From contig NZ_JAGRPU010000008.1 in NCBI RefSeq assembly GCF_024606225.1, forward strand, positions 99,607-163,606: DNA of 64,000 nt, read 5' to 3'. The translations under genes were made by a program, and so were the position numbers. The stretch's first letter is position 1; each line of letters begins with the position of its first letter. The stretch comes from Endozoicomonas sp. ISHI1. Its GTDB lineage: Bacteria; Pseudomonadota; Gammaproteobacteria; Pseudomonadales; Endozoicomonadaceae. The notes under the pieces are model-generated. The model was given only the letters and a program-made list of their open reading frames with translations, did no database searches and had not been told where the DNA came from. Shown piece after piece: positions 17,103 through 29,478 of the stretch.

Positions 17103-18320
17103 TTAGACCACAGACCCCAACTGGAAAATAGGCAAGTACATGGCAATGATAAGACCACCAACCAGTACACCGAGAACCGACATGATCAAAGGTTCCATCA
17201 AGCTGGTCAGACCATCGACCATGTTGTCTACTTCGTCTTCGTAAAAAGTGGCGACCTTATCGAGCATTTCATCCAGAGCGCCGGATTCTTCACCAATAGC
17301 CACCATCTGAACCGCCATGGCCGGGAATATGCCAGAGTTTCTCATGGCGAACTGCAGCTGCTGACCGCTGGATACGTCTTCCTTTATGCGTTGGGTGGCA
17401 TCGAAATAGACGACGTTACCAGCAGCCCCGGCAACCGAGTCAAGGGCATCCACCAGGGGTACACCGGCGGCAAAAGTCGTCGACAGGGTTCTGGCGAATC
17501 GGGCGACTGCTGATTTATCAAGAATGACACCGATCACGGGAATCTTAAGGGTGACCCGATCCATTCTGTCTCTGGTTGCTTTGGATTTTTGTAGCAGTTT
17601 TTTGAACATAAATCCAAAGGCAACGAGAGCGCCTATGGTCATATGCCATGAACTTTGGACCCATTCAGAAATGCCGATAACCAACTGGGTAAATGCGGGT
17701 AGCTCAGCACCAAATCCCTGGAATACTTCCTCAAACTGGGGCACTACGTAGACCAGCAGAATGCCAGTCACAACCATAGCAACACCCACAACAGCGATGG
17801 GGTATTTCATCGCTTTCTTGATTTTGGCCTTAAGGGCTTCGGTTTTCTCTTTATAGGTGGCGATTCTGTCCAGCAGTGACTCCAGAGAACCAGACTGCTC
17901 ACCGGAAGCGACAAGATTACAGTAGAGGTCATCGAAATACAGTGGATGGTTTCTCAGGGCATCAGCCAGAGTGGAGCCGCCGGCAACATCATTCTTGATT
18001 TTGCCAATGAGATCTTTCATGGCAGGCTTTTCGATACCGTCAGAAGTAATATCAAACGCTTGAAGCAGGGGAACCCCCGCCTTCATCATGGTGGCTAGCT
18101 GGCGGGTAAACAGGGCGATATCCATGGGTTTGATCTTGCCGCCCTTGGTGCCCAGTGACATACCCTTCTTTCTGACTTTTGTGGAGTTGATTCCCTGCTT
18201 GCGGAGCTCAGCTTTGACCAGTGCAATACTGCCGCTCTGGATTTCTCCTTTGACCTTCCGCCCACTCTTGTCTTTACCTTCCCAGACGAATGTGGCTGTT
18301 TTTGTTGGTTTTCGTGCCAT
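17103..18320 (-). CDS. pilC: Type IV pilus inner-membrane platform protein PilC
   Basis: 405 residues. Two GspF domains, residues ~70-190 and ~270-395, each with FTRQLATMMKAGVPLLQAF- or FARTLSTTFAAGVPLVDAL-type repeats and three membrane helices in all. The N-terminus (FVWEGKDKSGRKVKGEIQSG) is typical of PilC. It is the inner-membrane platform of the pilus machine, working with the ATPases PilB and PilT. Here neither pilB (usually upstream) nor pilD (usually downstream) adjoins it. pilD is at 10354, behind the foreign island. Confidence 0.94.
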   Translation of the reverse strand: MARKPTKTATFVWEGKDKSGRKVKGEIQSGSIALVKAELRKQGINSTKVRKKGMSLGTKGGKIKPMDIALFTRQLATMMKAGVPLLQAFDITSDGIEKPAMKDLIGKIKNDVAGGSTLADALRNHPLYFDDLYCNLVASGEQSGSLESLLDRIATYKEKTEALKAKIKKAMKYPIAVVGVAMVVTGILLVYVVPQFEEVFQGFGAELPAFTQLVIGISEWVQSSWHMTIGALVAFGFMFKKLLQKSKATRDRMDRVTLKIPVIGVILDKSAVARFARTLSTTFAAGVPLVDALDSVAGAAGNVVYFDATQRIKEDVSSGQQLQFAMRNSGIFPAMAVQMVAIGEESGALDEMLDKVATFYEDEVDNMVDGLTSLMEPLIMSVLGVLVGGLIIAMYLPIFQLGSVV

Positions 18321-18602
18321 ATATAGCCAGTTCCGTAGCTTCTTTTGTCATTCTTGTTGAGCCACTGCGATGCCAGGCAGTGGCATTATACCGCTCTAAA
18401 CGGAGTCCGCTGTTGGGGATTCATTATAGCGCTAATGGCTTTGTCGGCGAGTATTGTACGAGACCTTAGGGAAACTTAATACGAAGTGGAAGACAAAATC
18501 AGAAAAAGGTGACAAAAGTCCTGAGGATGAGTGGGTTTTTTGCACTGTAATCATGATCCTGTCGAGTTTGTCAGGTGTTTATGAATCCATTCATACATTG
18601 GT

Positions 18603-19409
18603 TTAGCAACAGTCCACTGAAGTGGTGCTGTAATCGTCGAGGTTCAGGGCGGTGAGACAGCGCCCCCAGACGCACCCGGTATCAAGGGCATGGATTTTTT
18701 TGCGCTGACTGTTGCCTTCCAGGGCAGCCCAGTGACCAAAAATAATGCGTTCTTTGTAGACGGGGCTATCAGGAAAATTATACCAAGCGGCGAATGTCTC
18801 AGTGGCAGATGCTGTCTTGTTGTCAAGATCAAGCCGACCGTATTGGTCACAAAAACGCATCTGTGTCAGATAAGCTGCGGTCAGTTTCAGTTTGGCTCGA
18901 CGGGTATAAGCTTCTTCCATAGAGTTGATGGAATCTGATTTGAATAGAAACTGAAGAAACTCTTGATAGTTTTCTCCCTGAAGGGCTTTCTCAAGTTTGC
19001 TTGCATACAGGCAGGCCTGCTTCAGGGTCCAGATCGGAGGGATTCCAGCATGTACCATTGTGACTTTGCGTTTTTTATCATAGTGAATCAGTGGGCGGTG
19101 CCTTAGCCAGTCAATCAATGAGTCTCTGTCAGGAGCGCTGAGCAGTGGGGCTAATGTATCTTTCTTTTTGGATCGACGAACTCGTGCAGCAACCGCCAGC
19201 AAGTGCAGGTCATGGTTGCCCAATACAGCGGTACAATCGCTGCCGAGACTTTTCAGGTAGCGTAGCGTAGCCAGTGAGTCTGGGCCACGGTTTACCATAT
19301 CCCCCGCTACCCACAACTGGTCACGGCCAGGCTTGAACTGAACTTTGTCAAGCAGATGTCTGAGAGGCTCGTAGCATCCCTGGATATCACCTACGGCGTA
19401 CACGGTCAT
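18603..19409 (-). CDS. apaH: Bis(5'-nucleosyl)-tetraphosphatase, symmetrical
   Basis: 268 residues from the ATG at 19409 (MTVYAVGDIQGCYEPL); a TTG six bases upstream is also possible. Metallophosphatase motifs GDIQGC, GDMVNRGPDS and LGNHDLH are present, then a C-terminal HW and DTGCVWG. It splits Ap4A to two ADP. It is the last gene of the lptD-surA-pdxA-rsmA-apaH cluster. The apaG gene usual between rsmA and apaH is not found. Confidence 0.94.
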   Translation of the reverse strand: MTVYAVGDIQGCYEPLRHLLDKVQFKPGRDQLWVAGDMVNRGPDSLATLRYLKSLGSDCTAVLGNHDLHLLAVAARVRRSKKKDTLAPLLSAPDRDSLIDWLRHRPLIHYDKKRKVTMVHAGIPPIWTLKQACLYASKLEKALQGENYQEFLQFLFKSDSINSMEEAYTRRAKLKLTAAYLTQMRFCDQYGRLDLDNKTASATETFAAWYNFPDSPVYKERIIFGHWAALEGNSQRKKIHALDTGCVWGRCLTALNLDDYSTTSVDCC

Positions 19410-19757
19410 TAACAATAATCTCCTGAACCTTTAAACGTGTGATAGCCATTTATAGCAAAGGTCTTTGAAGGTTCGTGGTTTTAAGACTAAATCGGGAATG
19501 CTTGATTGAAATGCACAAAAGCTTTTTCTGATTCGCTGCCTGGCTCAGTAACAGTTTGTGACCGGCTTGGAGAAATATCCTTTTCTCCGTTGACCGGGTG
19601 GAGACTGCGTTCTCCACAGTGATGAAAACTGCATTTCCCTGCTAATAGTAGTAACTCAGTGGATAGCGAGCATGCAAGTCGTCTGGTCGTTTATCATGTA
19701 ACGGCAGCTTTCTTACATTGGAAAAATTTTCATCCCCGAGGCTGACGAAAAATGATG
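19410..19757. other. 348-bp gap without a gene
   Basis: This gap lies where apaG is expected. I see no reading frame of ApaG type on either strand. It holds small inverted words near 19570-19620 (TCTCCGTTG and GGAGACTGCGTTCTCC) but nothing I can name. Confidence 0.5.
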
Positions 19758-20564
19758 TCAGTCGCTCATGGCAGCTGAATGCAGATAATTGGCGATAGCA
19801 ACAAATTCTGGCAGAGTCACCGTTTCCGGACGACTCGCAGGGTCGATACCCAGCTCAGTCAGTTTATCGGCAGAGATTAGCTTTTTCAGAGTGTTTCGCA
19901 TAGTTTTGCGGCGTTGCTGGAAAGCTTCCCGAACCACCCTTTCCAGCAGTTTTACGTCATCTGCCGGGTAAGGTAAATCTCTATGAGGCTCAAGCCGAAC
20001 AATAGCTGAGTCAACTTTGGGGGCAGGTTTGAAACAGCCAGGGCCCACAACAAACAGGTTGTTCACCTTGCAGTAGTATTGAGCCATGATGCCCAGTCGC
20101 CCATAGTGCTTTTCACCGGGCTGGGCTGCAAGTCTTTCCACAACCTCTTTCTGTAACATGAAATACATGTCGCTGATCTGTCCCTGAAACTCTAGCAGGT
20201 GGAAAATCAGGGGAGTGGATATATTGTAGGGCAGGTTGCCTACCAGCCTCAGTGTTTCGCCTTCTCTAATAAGAGAGGAGAAATTGAACTTGAGTGCGTC
20301 TCCTTCGTGAATTCTGAACTCAGGATTCAGGCCAAATCTGAGCTTCAGGGTCGGGATAAGATCCCTGTCGAGTTCAACTACATCCAGCTGCCCGGCAGCG
20401 TCCAGCAGAAACTCGGTCAGTGCACCCTGACCCGGGCCAATTTCCACAATTCGGTCGCCTGCCCTTGGGTGTATGGAACGGATAATCCGTTGAATGACAC
20501 CGTGATCGTGCAGAAAGTTCTGACCAAATCGTTTACGGGCCTTGTGGTAGGGAATTTCAGCCAT
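19758..20564 (-). CDS. rsmA: 16S rRNA adenine dimethyltransferase (KsgA)
   Basis: 268 residues from the ATG at 20564 (MAEIPYHKARKRFGQNFL). The SAM motif VEIGPGQGALTEFLL, the catalytic NLPYNIS, and the C-terminal QQRRKTMRN are intact. It dimethylates A1518 and A1519 of 16S rRNA. An in-frame TTG upstream (20618) would add 18 residues that no family member needs. It follows pdxA by 63 bases. Confidence 0.95.
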   Translation of the reverse strand: MAEIPYHKARKRFGQNFLHDHGVIQRIIRSIHPRAGDRIVEIGPGQGALTEFLLDAAGQLDVVELDRDLIPTLKLRFGLNPEFRIHEGDALKFNFSSLIREGETLRLVGNLPYNISTPLIFHLLEFQGQISDMYFMLQKEVVERLAAQPGEKHYGRLGIMAQYYCKVNNLFVVGPGCFKPAPKVDSAIVRLEPHRDLPYPADDVKLLERVVREAFQQRRKTMRNTLKKLISADKLTELGIDPASRPETVTLPEFVAIANYLHSAAMSD

Positions 20565-20627
20565 GCTTTTGACAAACTTAACGAGCAATAGAGGGGGCGC
20601 TATGATAGCGGCAGACAACCCTTTTGG

Positions 20628-21611
20628 CTACCGAACCATATCGAGAGCATAACGAACAGCAGCAAACAGGCTTCCCGAATCGGCTTTTCCTGTGCTTGCC
20701 AGATCCAATGCTGTGCCATGATCAACAGAAGTGCGAATGATTGGAAGTCCCAGGGTAATGTTGACGGCATTGCCAAAACCTTTGTACTTCAGAACTGGCA
20801 GACCCTGATCATGATACATGGCCAGAATGGCGTCAGCAGTCTCAAGATATTTGGGGTTAAAGAGCGTGTCTGCAGGCAGAGGGCCTACCAGATTTATACC
20901 TTCACTGTTTAACTTCTCGAGTACTGGAATAATGGTTTCTATCTCTTCCATGCCAAGGTGACCCCCTTCTCCAGCATGGGGGTTAAGACCGCAGACCAGA
21001 ATTCTGGGATTCTCGATCGCAAATTTTGTCACCATATCCCTGTGGAGAATTTTGATGACTCCTTCCAGAGAGGATCGCGTGATAGCAGATGAAACGTCCT
21101 TAAGTGGCAGGTGGGTGGTGGCCAGTGCGACCCTCAGGCCTTCTGTTGCCAGCATCATAACGACTTGTTGAGTGTTGGTTTTTTCGGCCAGAAATTCTGT
21201 ATGACCACTGAAAGAAACGCCTGCATTATTGATCACTTCCTTGCTGATAGGAGCGGTGACCATGGCATCAAACAGGCCGCTCTGGCAGCCTTCGATGGCA
21301 TAGCTCAACATTTCCAGAACGTAGGGGCTGTTGGCTTCATCCAGCTGACCGGCTGAGCAGGGTTTGGGTAAGGAGACTGGGGCAACGAGAAGTATTCCTT
21401 CTCTGACGGGTTCTTTTTCATCAGGGTTGAATAATTCAAAGGTAACATCCATGCCCAGACTGTCTGCACGTTCCGCCAAAAGCTCTGGGTCTGCAGCAAC
21501 TACTATTTGTACTGGCGAAGTATAATAAGCCAGCTGAAGGCAGAGGTCGGGTCCGATACCTGCGGGCTCGCCTGAGGTAATGATCAGTCTGGGCAGTGTG
21601 TTGCTTGTCAT
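20628..21611 (-). CDS. pdxA: 4-hydroxythreonine-4-phosphate dehydrogenase
   Basis: 327 residues with [12 protein letters not shown], the metal-binding His in [39 protein letters not shown] and [17 protein letters not shown] end (here DLASTGKAD). It oxidises 4-phosphohydroxy-L-threonine in vitamin B6 synthesis. It lies between surA and rsmA as usual. A hairpin at 21665-21686 separates it from surA. Confidence 0.95.
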   Translation of the reverse strand: MTSNTLPRLIITSGEPAGIGPDLCLQLAYYTSPVQIVVAADPELLAERADSLGMDVTFELFNPDEKEPVREGILLVAPVSLPKPCSAGQLDEANSPYVLEMLSYAIEGCQSGLFDAMVTAPISKEVINNAGVSFSGHTEFLAEKTNTQQVVMMLATEGLRVALATTHLPLKDVSSAITRSSLEGVIKILHRDMVTKFAIENPRILVCGLNPHAGEGGHLGMEEIETIIPVLEKLNSEGINLVGPLPADTLFNPKYLETADAILAMYHDQGLPVLKYKGFGNAVNITLGLPIIRTSVDHGTALDLASTGKADSGSLFAAVRYALDMVR

Positions 21612-21664
21612 AAGTCAGCCATGAACCAGGGAAAATACAATCCACGAGAGTCTATATAAAAGCA

Positions 21665-21686
21665 ACGCCCCGGAAAACCGGGGCGT
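21665..21686 (-). terminator. Rho-independent-like hairpin after surA
   Basis: ACGCCCCGG-TTTT-CCGGGGCGT on the minus strand, followed by TTGCTTTTATA. It would reduce transcription from surA into pdxA. Confidence 0.55.
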
Positions 21687-21707
21687 CAATTTTATCTGGG
21701 TTTCGAC

Positions 21708-23000
21708 TCAGAGACGAATTTCAATGTAGCTCTGATCTCTGATTTCACGTAACCACACCTGAAGCTCTTCTTCAAACTTACGGTTGCCCAGTATTTCACG
21801 GACCTTGTTTCTGCGGACCCGGTCGCTGATATCTGAGTGACGTGTGCCCAGTACCTCCAGAACGTGCCAGCCGTAAGTGCTCTTGAAAGGTTCGCTGACT
21901 ATTTTTTCGGGCGTCTCTTTCATGGCTTTCTGGAATTCCGGAACCAGAGATTTCGGAGAAACCCAGTTCAGATCCCCGCCATTCAGAGCTGAGCCAGTGT
22001 CGTCAGAGTAGGCCTTGGCCAGTTCAGCAAAATCCTCACCGTTTTCAATTCGGTCGAAGAGGTTTTTGGCCAGCATCTGTGCCTCAAGGTCGCTGCGAAT
22101 CTCGTTGGGCTTGATCAGAATATGGCGAACGTGTATCTGATGCTCCATATGCTTCTCGTTACCGCGAGTGTCGATTAGCTTGAAGATGTGAAAACCACCA
22201 GGACTGCGGATCGGTGCAGATACTTCTCCGTCTCTCATCTTCAACGCCTGTTCAGCAAACAGGGTTGGCAGTTGATCAGCGGAGCGCCAGCCAAGGTCGC
22301 CACCGTTCAGGGCACTCTGGCCGCTGGAGTAGGTGAGCGCCATTTCGGCAAAGTTGGCACCTCTATCAAGCTGAATAGCAATATTGTTGGCCTTCTTTTC
22401 GGCTTCCCGCACCTGATCAGGTGATGGGTTATCCGGTGTGGCAATCATAATATGACCCAGACGATATTCAGTCTGCATGCTGGCCTGACCTTCCGGCGAC
22501 TTGAGGAAATTATTCACTTCCTGCTCGCTGATCTGAATGCGTTCAGCAATCTGGCGCTGACGCACGCGGTTAATAACCATCTCGCGTCGGATTTCTTCCC
22601 GGGCATCGGCGTATGACAGGCCGTCTGATTCAAGATTTTTTCGGAATGCCTCAACGGTCATACCATTGCGCTTGGCGATTTTGCTGATAGCGTCATTTAA
22701 CGTCCAGTCATCAACGCGGATTCCACCACGCTGACCCATCTGCAGTTGCAGGTTTTCAAGAATCAGCTGGTCAAGTACCTGCTTCTTGAGGATGTTGTCT
22801 GGTGGCATGGGGATACTTCGGCTGTTCAGCTGTCGCTGCACAGCTTCAATACGGTTGTTCAATTCGCTTTCCATTACCACGTCTTTGTCGACGATGGCAA
22901 CAATGCGATCCAGTGGTACGGGCTTGGCGTTGGCCGTACCACCGACTGCTGCAAGGGCGCAGCAGGCGGCAAAGAATAGATTCTTCAATCCCGTCATCAT
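21708..23000 (-). CDS. surA: Periplasmic peptidyl-prolyl isomerase and outer-membrane protein chaperone SurA
   Basis: 430 residues. A signal peptide (MMTGLKNLFFAACCALAAVG) precedes the SurA N-terminal domain (LDRIVAIVDKDVVMESEL) and two parvulin domains near residues 180-275 (YRLGHIMIATP ... GGDLGWRSADQLPTLF) and 290-385 (VRHILIK ... GGDLNWVSPKSLVPEF). It folds outer-membrane proteins, including LptD encoded just upstream. It overlaps the lptD end by one base. Confidence 0.95.
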   Translation of the reverse strand: MMTGLKNLFFAACCALAAVGGTANAKPVPLDRIVAIVDKDVVMESELNNRIEAVQRQLNSRSIPMPPDNILKKQVLDQLILENLQLQMGQRGGIRVDDWTLNDAISKIAKRNGMTVEAFRKNLESDGLSYADAREEIRREMVINRVRQRQIAERIQISEQEVNNFLKSPEGQASMQTEYRLGHIMIATPDNPSPDQVREAEKKANNIAIQLDRGANFAEMALTYSSGQSALNGGDLGWRSADQLPTLFAEQALKMRDGEVSAPIRSPGGFHIFKLIDTRGNEKHMEHQIHVRHILIKPNEIRSDLEAQMLAKNLFDRIENGEDFAELAKAYSDDTGSALNGGDLNWVSPKSLVPEFQKAMKETPEKIVSEPFKSTYGWHVLEVLGTRHSDISDRVRRNKVREILGNRKFEEELQVWLREIRDQSYIEIRL

Positions 23001-25846
23001 TACTTCTCGTGAATCTCGTAACCTTGGATACCTTGCAAGTATTCCGTTCCGGAGCTACCGGTTATATTACCCAGTCCACGAAGGATGAACTGGAAGAAAA
23101 CACCGCTCTTCGGATCAGGGTGGTCGATATTATCGTCTGTTTCGATCCATGAACGCCAGAAAAACCGAACCTGATAACAGCAACTGTTGTATTCGACACC
23201 CGCAAGGCTCTCAAGGTTCCTTTTGTTGGTTAAATCATATTGCCAGCGTCCCAAGCCTACCCAGTGGGTGGTCGAAGGAATCGGCCAGGCAAAAGACAGA
23301 TCGGTTTGTTTCAGGTTGTTATCAGCAGTTTCAAAGATTGGATTGCCATTCTGGTCGGTGCCAATCTGAATATTTTGTCCATCTTTGTCTTGAACATACC
23401 GATCAACCTGATCCCTGAAACGGAAACCGAGGTTCAGAGTCTTACGCTGTTCAGGCTGCCAGCGATAGTAAAGACCATAGTTGTCCAGACGATTCTCGTT
23501 GGTATTCCAGGAGAAATCCTGCCTCAGGCTCATTGTGCGATTGAAATTGTAGATGAATTCCGATGCCAGGGGCGACGTTGGTTCGGTCAGTTCGTTCCTG
23601 AGCCTTGCATCGATAGCGTCAAGGTTTTCGTCTACATCCTCAGGTGGTTTGCCTGCCTGCCCGAGGTTGCTGGCGATGTATACCTCGCGATCTTTGAAGT
23701 AGACAATTTGACCGATACCAAAGCGCATTCTTTCAAAGCCGTCGTCTTCAATGAGACGGGTCGTTACACCCAGAGAGAGCTGGTTGGCATCGCCAATACG
23801 ATCATAGCCACTGAAGCGGTTATCCAGCCACAGAGAACCGTAGGTGAAGCCCATGGCGCCTGTGTCAAAAATCGGGTTGTACTCCTGATTCTCGACATAA
23901 GGCACATAAAGATACTTGGCTCTGGGTTCCAGAGTGTGTGTAAAGTCGGTGCCGAACAAGTCGGTAAAGCGCTCAAAATAGAGGCCACCATCAAGACTAA
24001 AGGAGCCAGCACTGGTGTTTGGAGACTTTGTGAAGTCGCTATCGTTAAACGTTCGGTCAATGTAGGAGTTACGGAGATCTTCCATGACTTCCTGCTGGCT
24101 CAAATTATTCAGGCTGTAGTTTACACTCCGAACCTTCACTTCAGGTGTCAGGAAGCCCCACATTGTCTGCATTGTATAGCTGATACCCGCCTGTCCATAA
24201 GCCCGACCCCCTTCGGCTTTTTTGATACCAAAGCCCTCATCGTAAACGCTTTCTCTGGTATCAGGGTCATCGAAGTCCGGGTGCTGGATTTCTCTCACAA
24301 AGCGCCAGTCTTCGGCCCGACTGAACTGAGTGTAATCCGCCAGATAATTAACCTGCAATGTTTCGCCTGCCTGCCAGTTGCCGCTGAAGACCAGCTGTGG
24401 AAGCTTGTTATATGGGTCATCAGACGTCTGACTCATATTTTTGAACTGGTGAGCATTCAGGCTGAAGGTCCAGTTGTTGTAGGCATTGCCACCCAGATAT
24501 CGGGTACCTGCCATCTGGTTCAGTGGACTGGAGCTGGACAGCTTTAAATGGGTGCCAAAGTCCTCGATGTAGTTTTTGTCACTGGCATCGGCATAGTCGA
24601 GTTCTGCCGTCCAGCGCTCAGAAAAACGCTGCTTATATCGCACACTGGCCAGCCAGCGCTCCTGATCGTAATAAGGATTTTCTTTTTCCAGCTTGTCCTT
24701 GTTAGTCAGGCCAGCAATACCAACTTCACCTTCACCGCTTTCATTCATGTAGCGGAATTCATTTTCTAGCAGCAGGCCTCGTTTGGAGATAATGCGAGGA
24801 GTAATGGTGGCGTCGTAATCAGGAGCAATATTCCAGTAATAGGGCAGGGTAAAGTCCAGGCCATTATCACTGTCAGAGGCTATTGTCGGGTAGAGAAAGC
24901 CGGATTGGCGGCGATCATCAATCGGGAAATACATGTAGGGCGTATAGAAAATCGGCAACCCTCCAACTCGGATAACAGCGTCACGTGCCGTACCATAACC
25001 AGTATTGCGATCCAGGGTGACATTCTTGCCTGTTAGCAGCCAGCTTTCATCACCGGGGCGGCAGGTGGTGTAGGAGGCATCTTCGAGAACCAGGGTAGAG
25101 TCCTCGTTCCGAATGATTTCTTTGGAACTCCCTCTGGCATGGGCCTCATGCATGGCGTAGCTGGCATTCTTGATGGTAGCCCGGCCAGTATCGAGCAGCA
25201 TATCACCGTAATCACCGACCAACAGAGTACCGGGCTCACGATAAACCACGTTGCCTTCGAATTCGGCATGGTTGGTAGCGCGATTCATTCTCGCAGTATC
25301 GCTCTGGATTTGACGGTTGCCCTGTCTGATAGAAACGTTGCCGGTAAGAGTGCCTATGTCATTCTGGCCAAAAGAGGATTCATCGGACTCGGCAACGATA
25401 GGTGCTGTATCAGAGTTGCCCGTGAAGTTTTTACCGGGACGGGCAGGCTCTGAATAGTCACCTGTGCACCAGGGCGTTGCCTGATCCAGTGCTTTCTGTT
25501 CATTCTCGTTGAGCTGGGATTTGGGCACCCAGTCAAGCCTTTCCCGAAGGTTTGCGCGGCGATGGCCGGTAGCGACAGTCACCGTTTGACCGCTGGCTTT
25601 GTTTCGGGCGGATTGGGTGACTGGCGGGGCAATGGGGCGAGAAGCTCGATTCATCACACCTGGCTTTATTGGCTCGGCGGAACACTGCCAGCCGGCACCA
25701 TCAGAGCTGGCTTTACAGTTCCACTGATCATTAGGCGACAGGGTGGATTCGCCATAAACCCGGGCGGCCGGTTGGCTGGCAAGCAGCACAGTAGCAATCG
25801 CCAGTGTTAATGTCGCTGGTTTGAAAGGTAGAGGGTATTTCTCCAT
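23000..25846 (-). CDS. lptD: LPS-assembly protein LptD
   Basis: 948 residues. A signal peptide, then an OstA-like domain (residues ~140-290, LTGNVSIRQGNRQIQSDTAR) and the large C-terminal beta-barrel (~300-940). The disulfide cysteines are present: two in NWNCK...WQCS near the N-terminus and the CC pair in EYNSCCYQ near the C-terminus. It inserts LPS in the outer leaflet with LptE. It heads the lptD-surA-pdxA-rsmA-apaH cluster. It is longer than E. coli LptD (784), as in Pseudomonas-type proteins. Confidence 0.95.
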   Translation of the reverse strand: MEKYPLPFKPATLTLAIATVLLASQPAARVYGESTLSPNDQWNCKASSDGAGWQCSAEPIKPGVMNRASRPIAPPVTQSARNKASGQTVTVATGHRRANLRERLDWVPKSQLNENEQKALDQATPWCTGDYSEPARPGKNFTGNSDTAPIVAESDESSFGQNDIGTLTGNVSIRQGNRQIQSDTARMNRATNHAEFEGNVVYREPGTLLVGDYGDMLLDTGRATIKNASYAMHEAHARGSSKEIIRNEDSTLVLEDASYTTCRPGDESWLLTGKNVTLDRNTGYGTARDAVIRVGGLPIFYTPYMYFPIDDRRQSGFLYPTIASDSDNGLDFTLPYYWNIAPDYDATITPRIISKRGLLLENEFRYMNESGEGEVGIAGLTNKDKLEKENPYYDQERWLASVRYKQRFSERWTAELDYADASDKNYIEDFGTHLKLSSSSPLNQMAGTRYLGGNAYNNWTFSLNAHQFKNMSQTSDDPYNKLPQLVFSGNWQAGETLQVNYLADYTQFSRAEDWRFVREIQHPDFDDPDTRESVYDEGFGIKKAEGGRAYGQAGISYTMQTMWGFLTPEVKVRSVNYSLNNLSQQEVMEDLRNSYIDRTFNDSDFTKSPNTSAGSFSLDGGLYFERFTDLFGTDFTHTLEPRAKYLYVPYVENQEYNPIFDTGAMGFTYGSLWLDNRFSGYDRIGDANQLSLGVTTRLIEDDGFERMRFGIGQIVYFKDREVYIASNLGQAGKPPEDVDENLDAIDARLRNELTEPTSPLASEFIYNFNRTMSLRQDFSWNTNENRLDNYGLYYRWQPEQRKTLNLGFRFRDQVDRYVQDKDGQNIQIGTDQNGNPIFETADNNLKQTDLSFAWPIPSTTHWVGLGRWQYDLTNKRNLESLAGVEYNSCCYQVRFFWRSWIETDDNIDHPDPKSGVFFQFILRGLGNITGSSGTEYLQGIQGYEIHEK

Positions 25847-26572
25847 GAGATCAATTATCCCGTGCCGTTCTTATTACCACGGTTTGACGCTTTTTTTCAC
25901 AACTCCAAATTAAGTCGGGTCGGGAGAAAGCGTTAGACCATGGTCGATGGCTGTTTAAATCTGCTCTGGCATGCGCACAGAGAACCTTGTTACACATCCT
26001 GCTGTCGGAGGCAGCATTTTCTACTAATAAGGACATCTGTACAGCAGTGGTTCGGGCCTTATGTGTGGTTGTCATGATCGCCAGCTGTTCCGAAAACATG
26101 AAGGTTCAGATCACAAGCCTGCCTGAGACCGGCAGACCTCTGAAAATCGTAGAGCGAACATCTGCTTTTTGCCATGAGCGAGTGTCCGGCTGAGTGTTTC
26201 AGGAAGACGGTGATTTCGGTTCATGGTGTTGCAGTGGAGGATAATACCTGAATTCCCTCTGAATAGTGTGCTAAATGGCGCTTCTTTTGTTTTTTTACCT
26301 TCCGCCTGAAGACTCGGCATTCCATAGCTTGTTCACAATTTGTTACTGAGCCTGATTGTTCACGCAGTGAACAATCAGTGGGGTCCGTTATATTACCCTT
26401 ACTAGTCTGTGTTACTCTGTCTTTCAGTGCAATACATTTCAACACTTTGATGTTAAACCTTCCGTCGTTCAGCCCGAATATTGCATAGATAGCCATGATT
26501 AAAAGGTATATGAGCAAGTGACTCTATGAGTCTGAAGGTGACCGCTCAATCAACACAGGATATGTAAAGCAA
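25847..26572. other. 726-bp intergenic region between lptD and amgK
   Basis: Divergent promoters for lptD and amgK must lie here. I see no convincing gene. It contains the perfect inverted repeat reported at 26352-26378. The remainder is featureless to me. Confidence 0.5.
26352..26378. promoter_or_regulatory. Perfect inverted repeat CTGATTGTTCAC-GCA-GTGAACAATCAG
   Basis: Two 12-base arms with a three-base spacer, 195 bases upstream of amgK. There is no T-run, so an operator for a dimeric regulator is more likely than a terminator. The regulator is unknown. Confidence 0.4.
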
Positions 26573-29093
<2,521 letters not shown>

Positions 29094-29215
29094 TCCTGGT
29101 GCATTTTGTTGGGAACTTTCCCGAGATGGATTAGACTAATATTGCTCTTAACCGCAGAAAATGGAATGCCTGTAGCATTGGAAGGGACGCCTTCCCTCTC
29201 ACAGGAGATTCTTCC

Positions 29216-29419
29216 GTGTATACGGTCAGACAGCGCTTCATATACTGGCACATTCCAGCCACAACCCGAATCACATTGAAAAGAGAGCAAGGAGAAGTCT
29301 ACTGCTTCTATCCAGTCAAACGGGTGAAAAAGTTACAGAGTGCTGTGAGGTATATTATTCGTCAGATTCATGAACCTGCTGCAAAAACGATACGGGATCG
29401 CAGGGTAGTTCTCTGCTAA
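29216..29419 (+). CDS. Small basic hypothetical protein
   Basis: 67 residues from GTG at 29216, with AGGAG eight bases upstream. The sequence is rich in Arg and Lys (KREQGEVYCFYPVKRVKK) and has no domain I know. It lies in the gap between djlA and the FucP-like gene. A chance frame cannot be excluded; the ribosome-binding site is the only support. Confidence 0.3.
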   Translation: MYTVRQRFIYWHIPATTRITLKREQGEVYCFYPVKRVKKLQSAVRYIIRQIHEPAAKTIRDRRVVLC

Positions 29420-29478
29420 GTTTGAACAAACTGGCAGGTGCAGCAATGCCGACCTGCCAGAAGGTTTTCATCATGAAA

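Noticed and set aside
23240..24547. 435-codon open frame opposite lptD
   Set aside because: It lies fully antisense to lptD, has no recognisable domain and is a shadow of the barrel gene's codon use.
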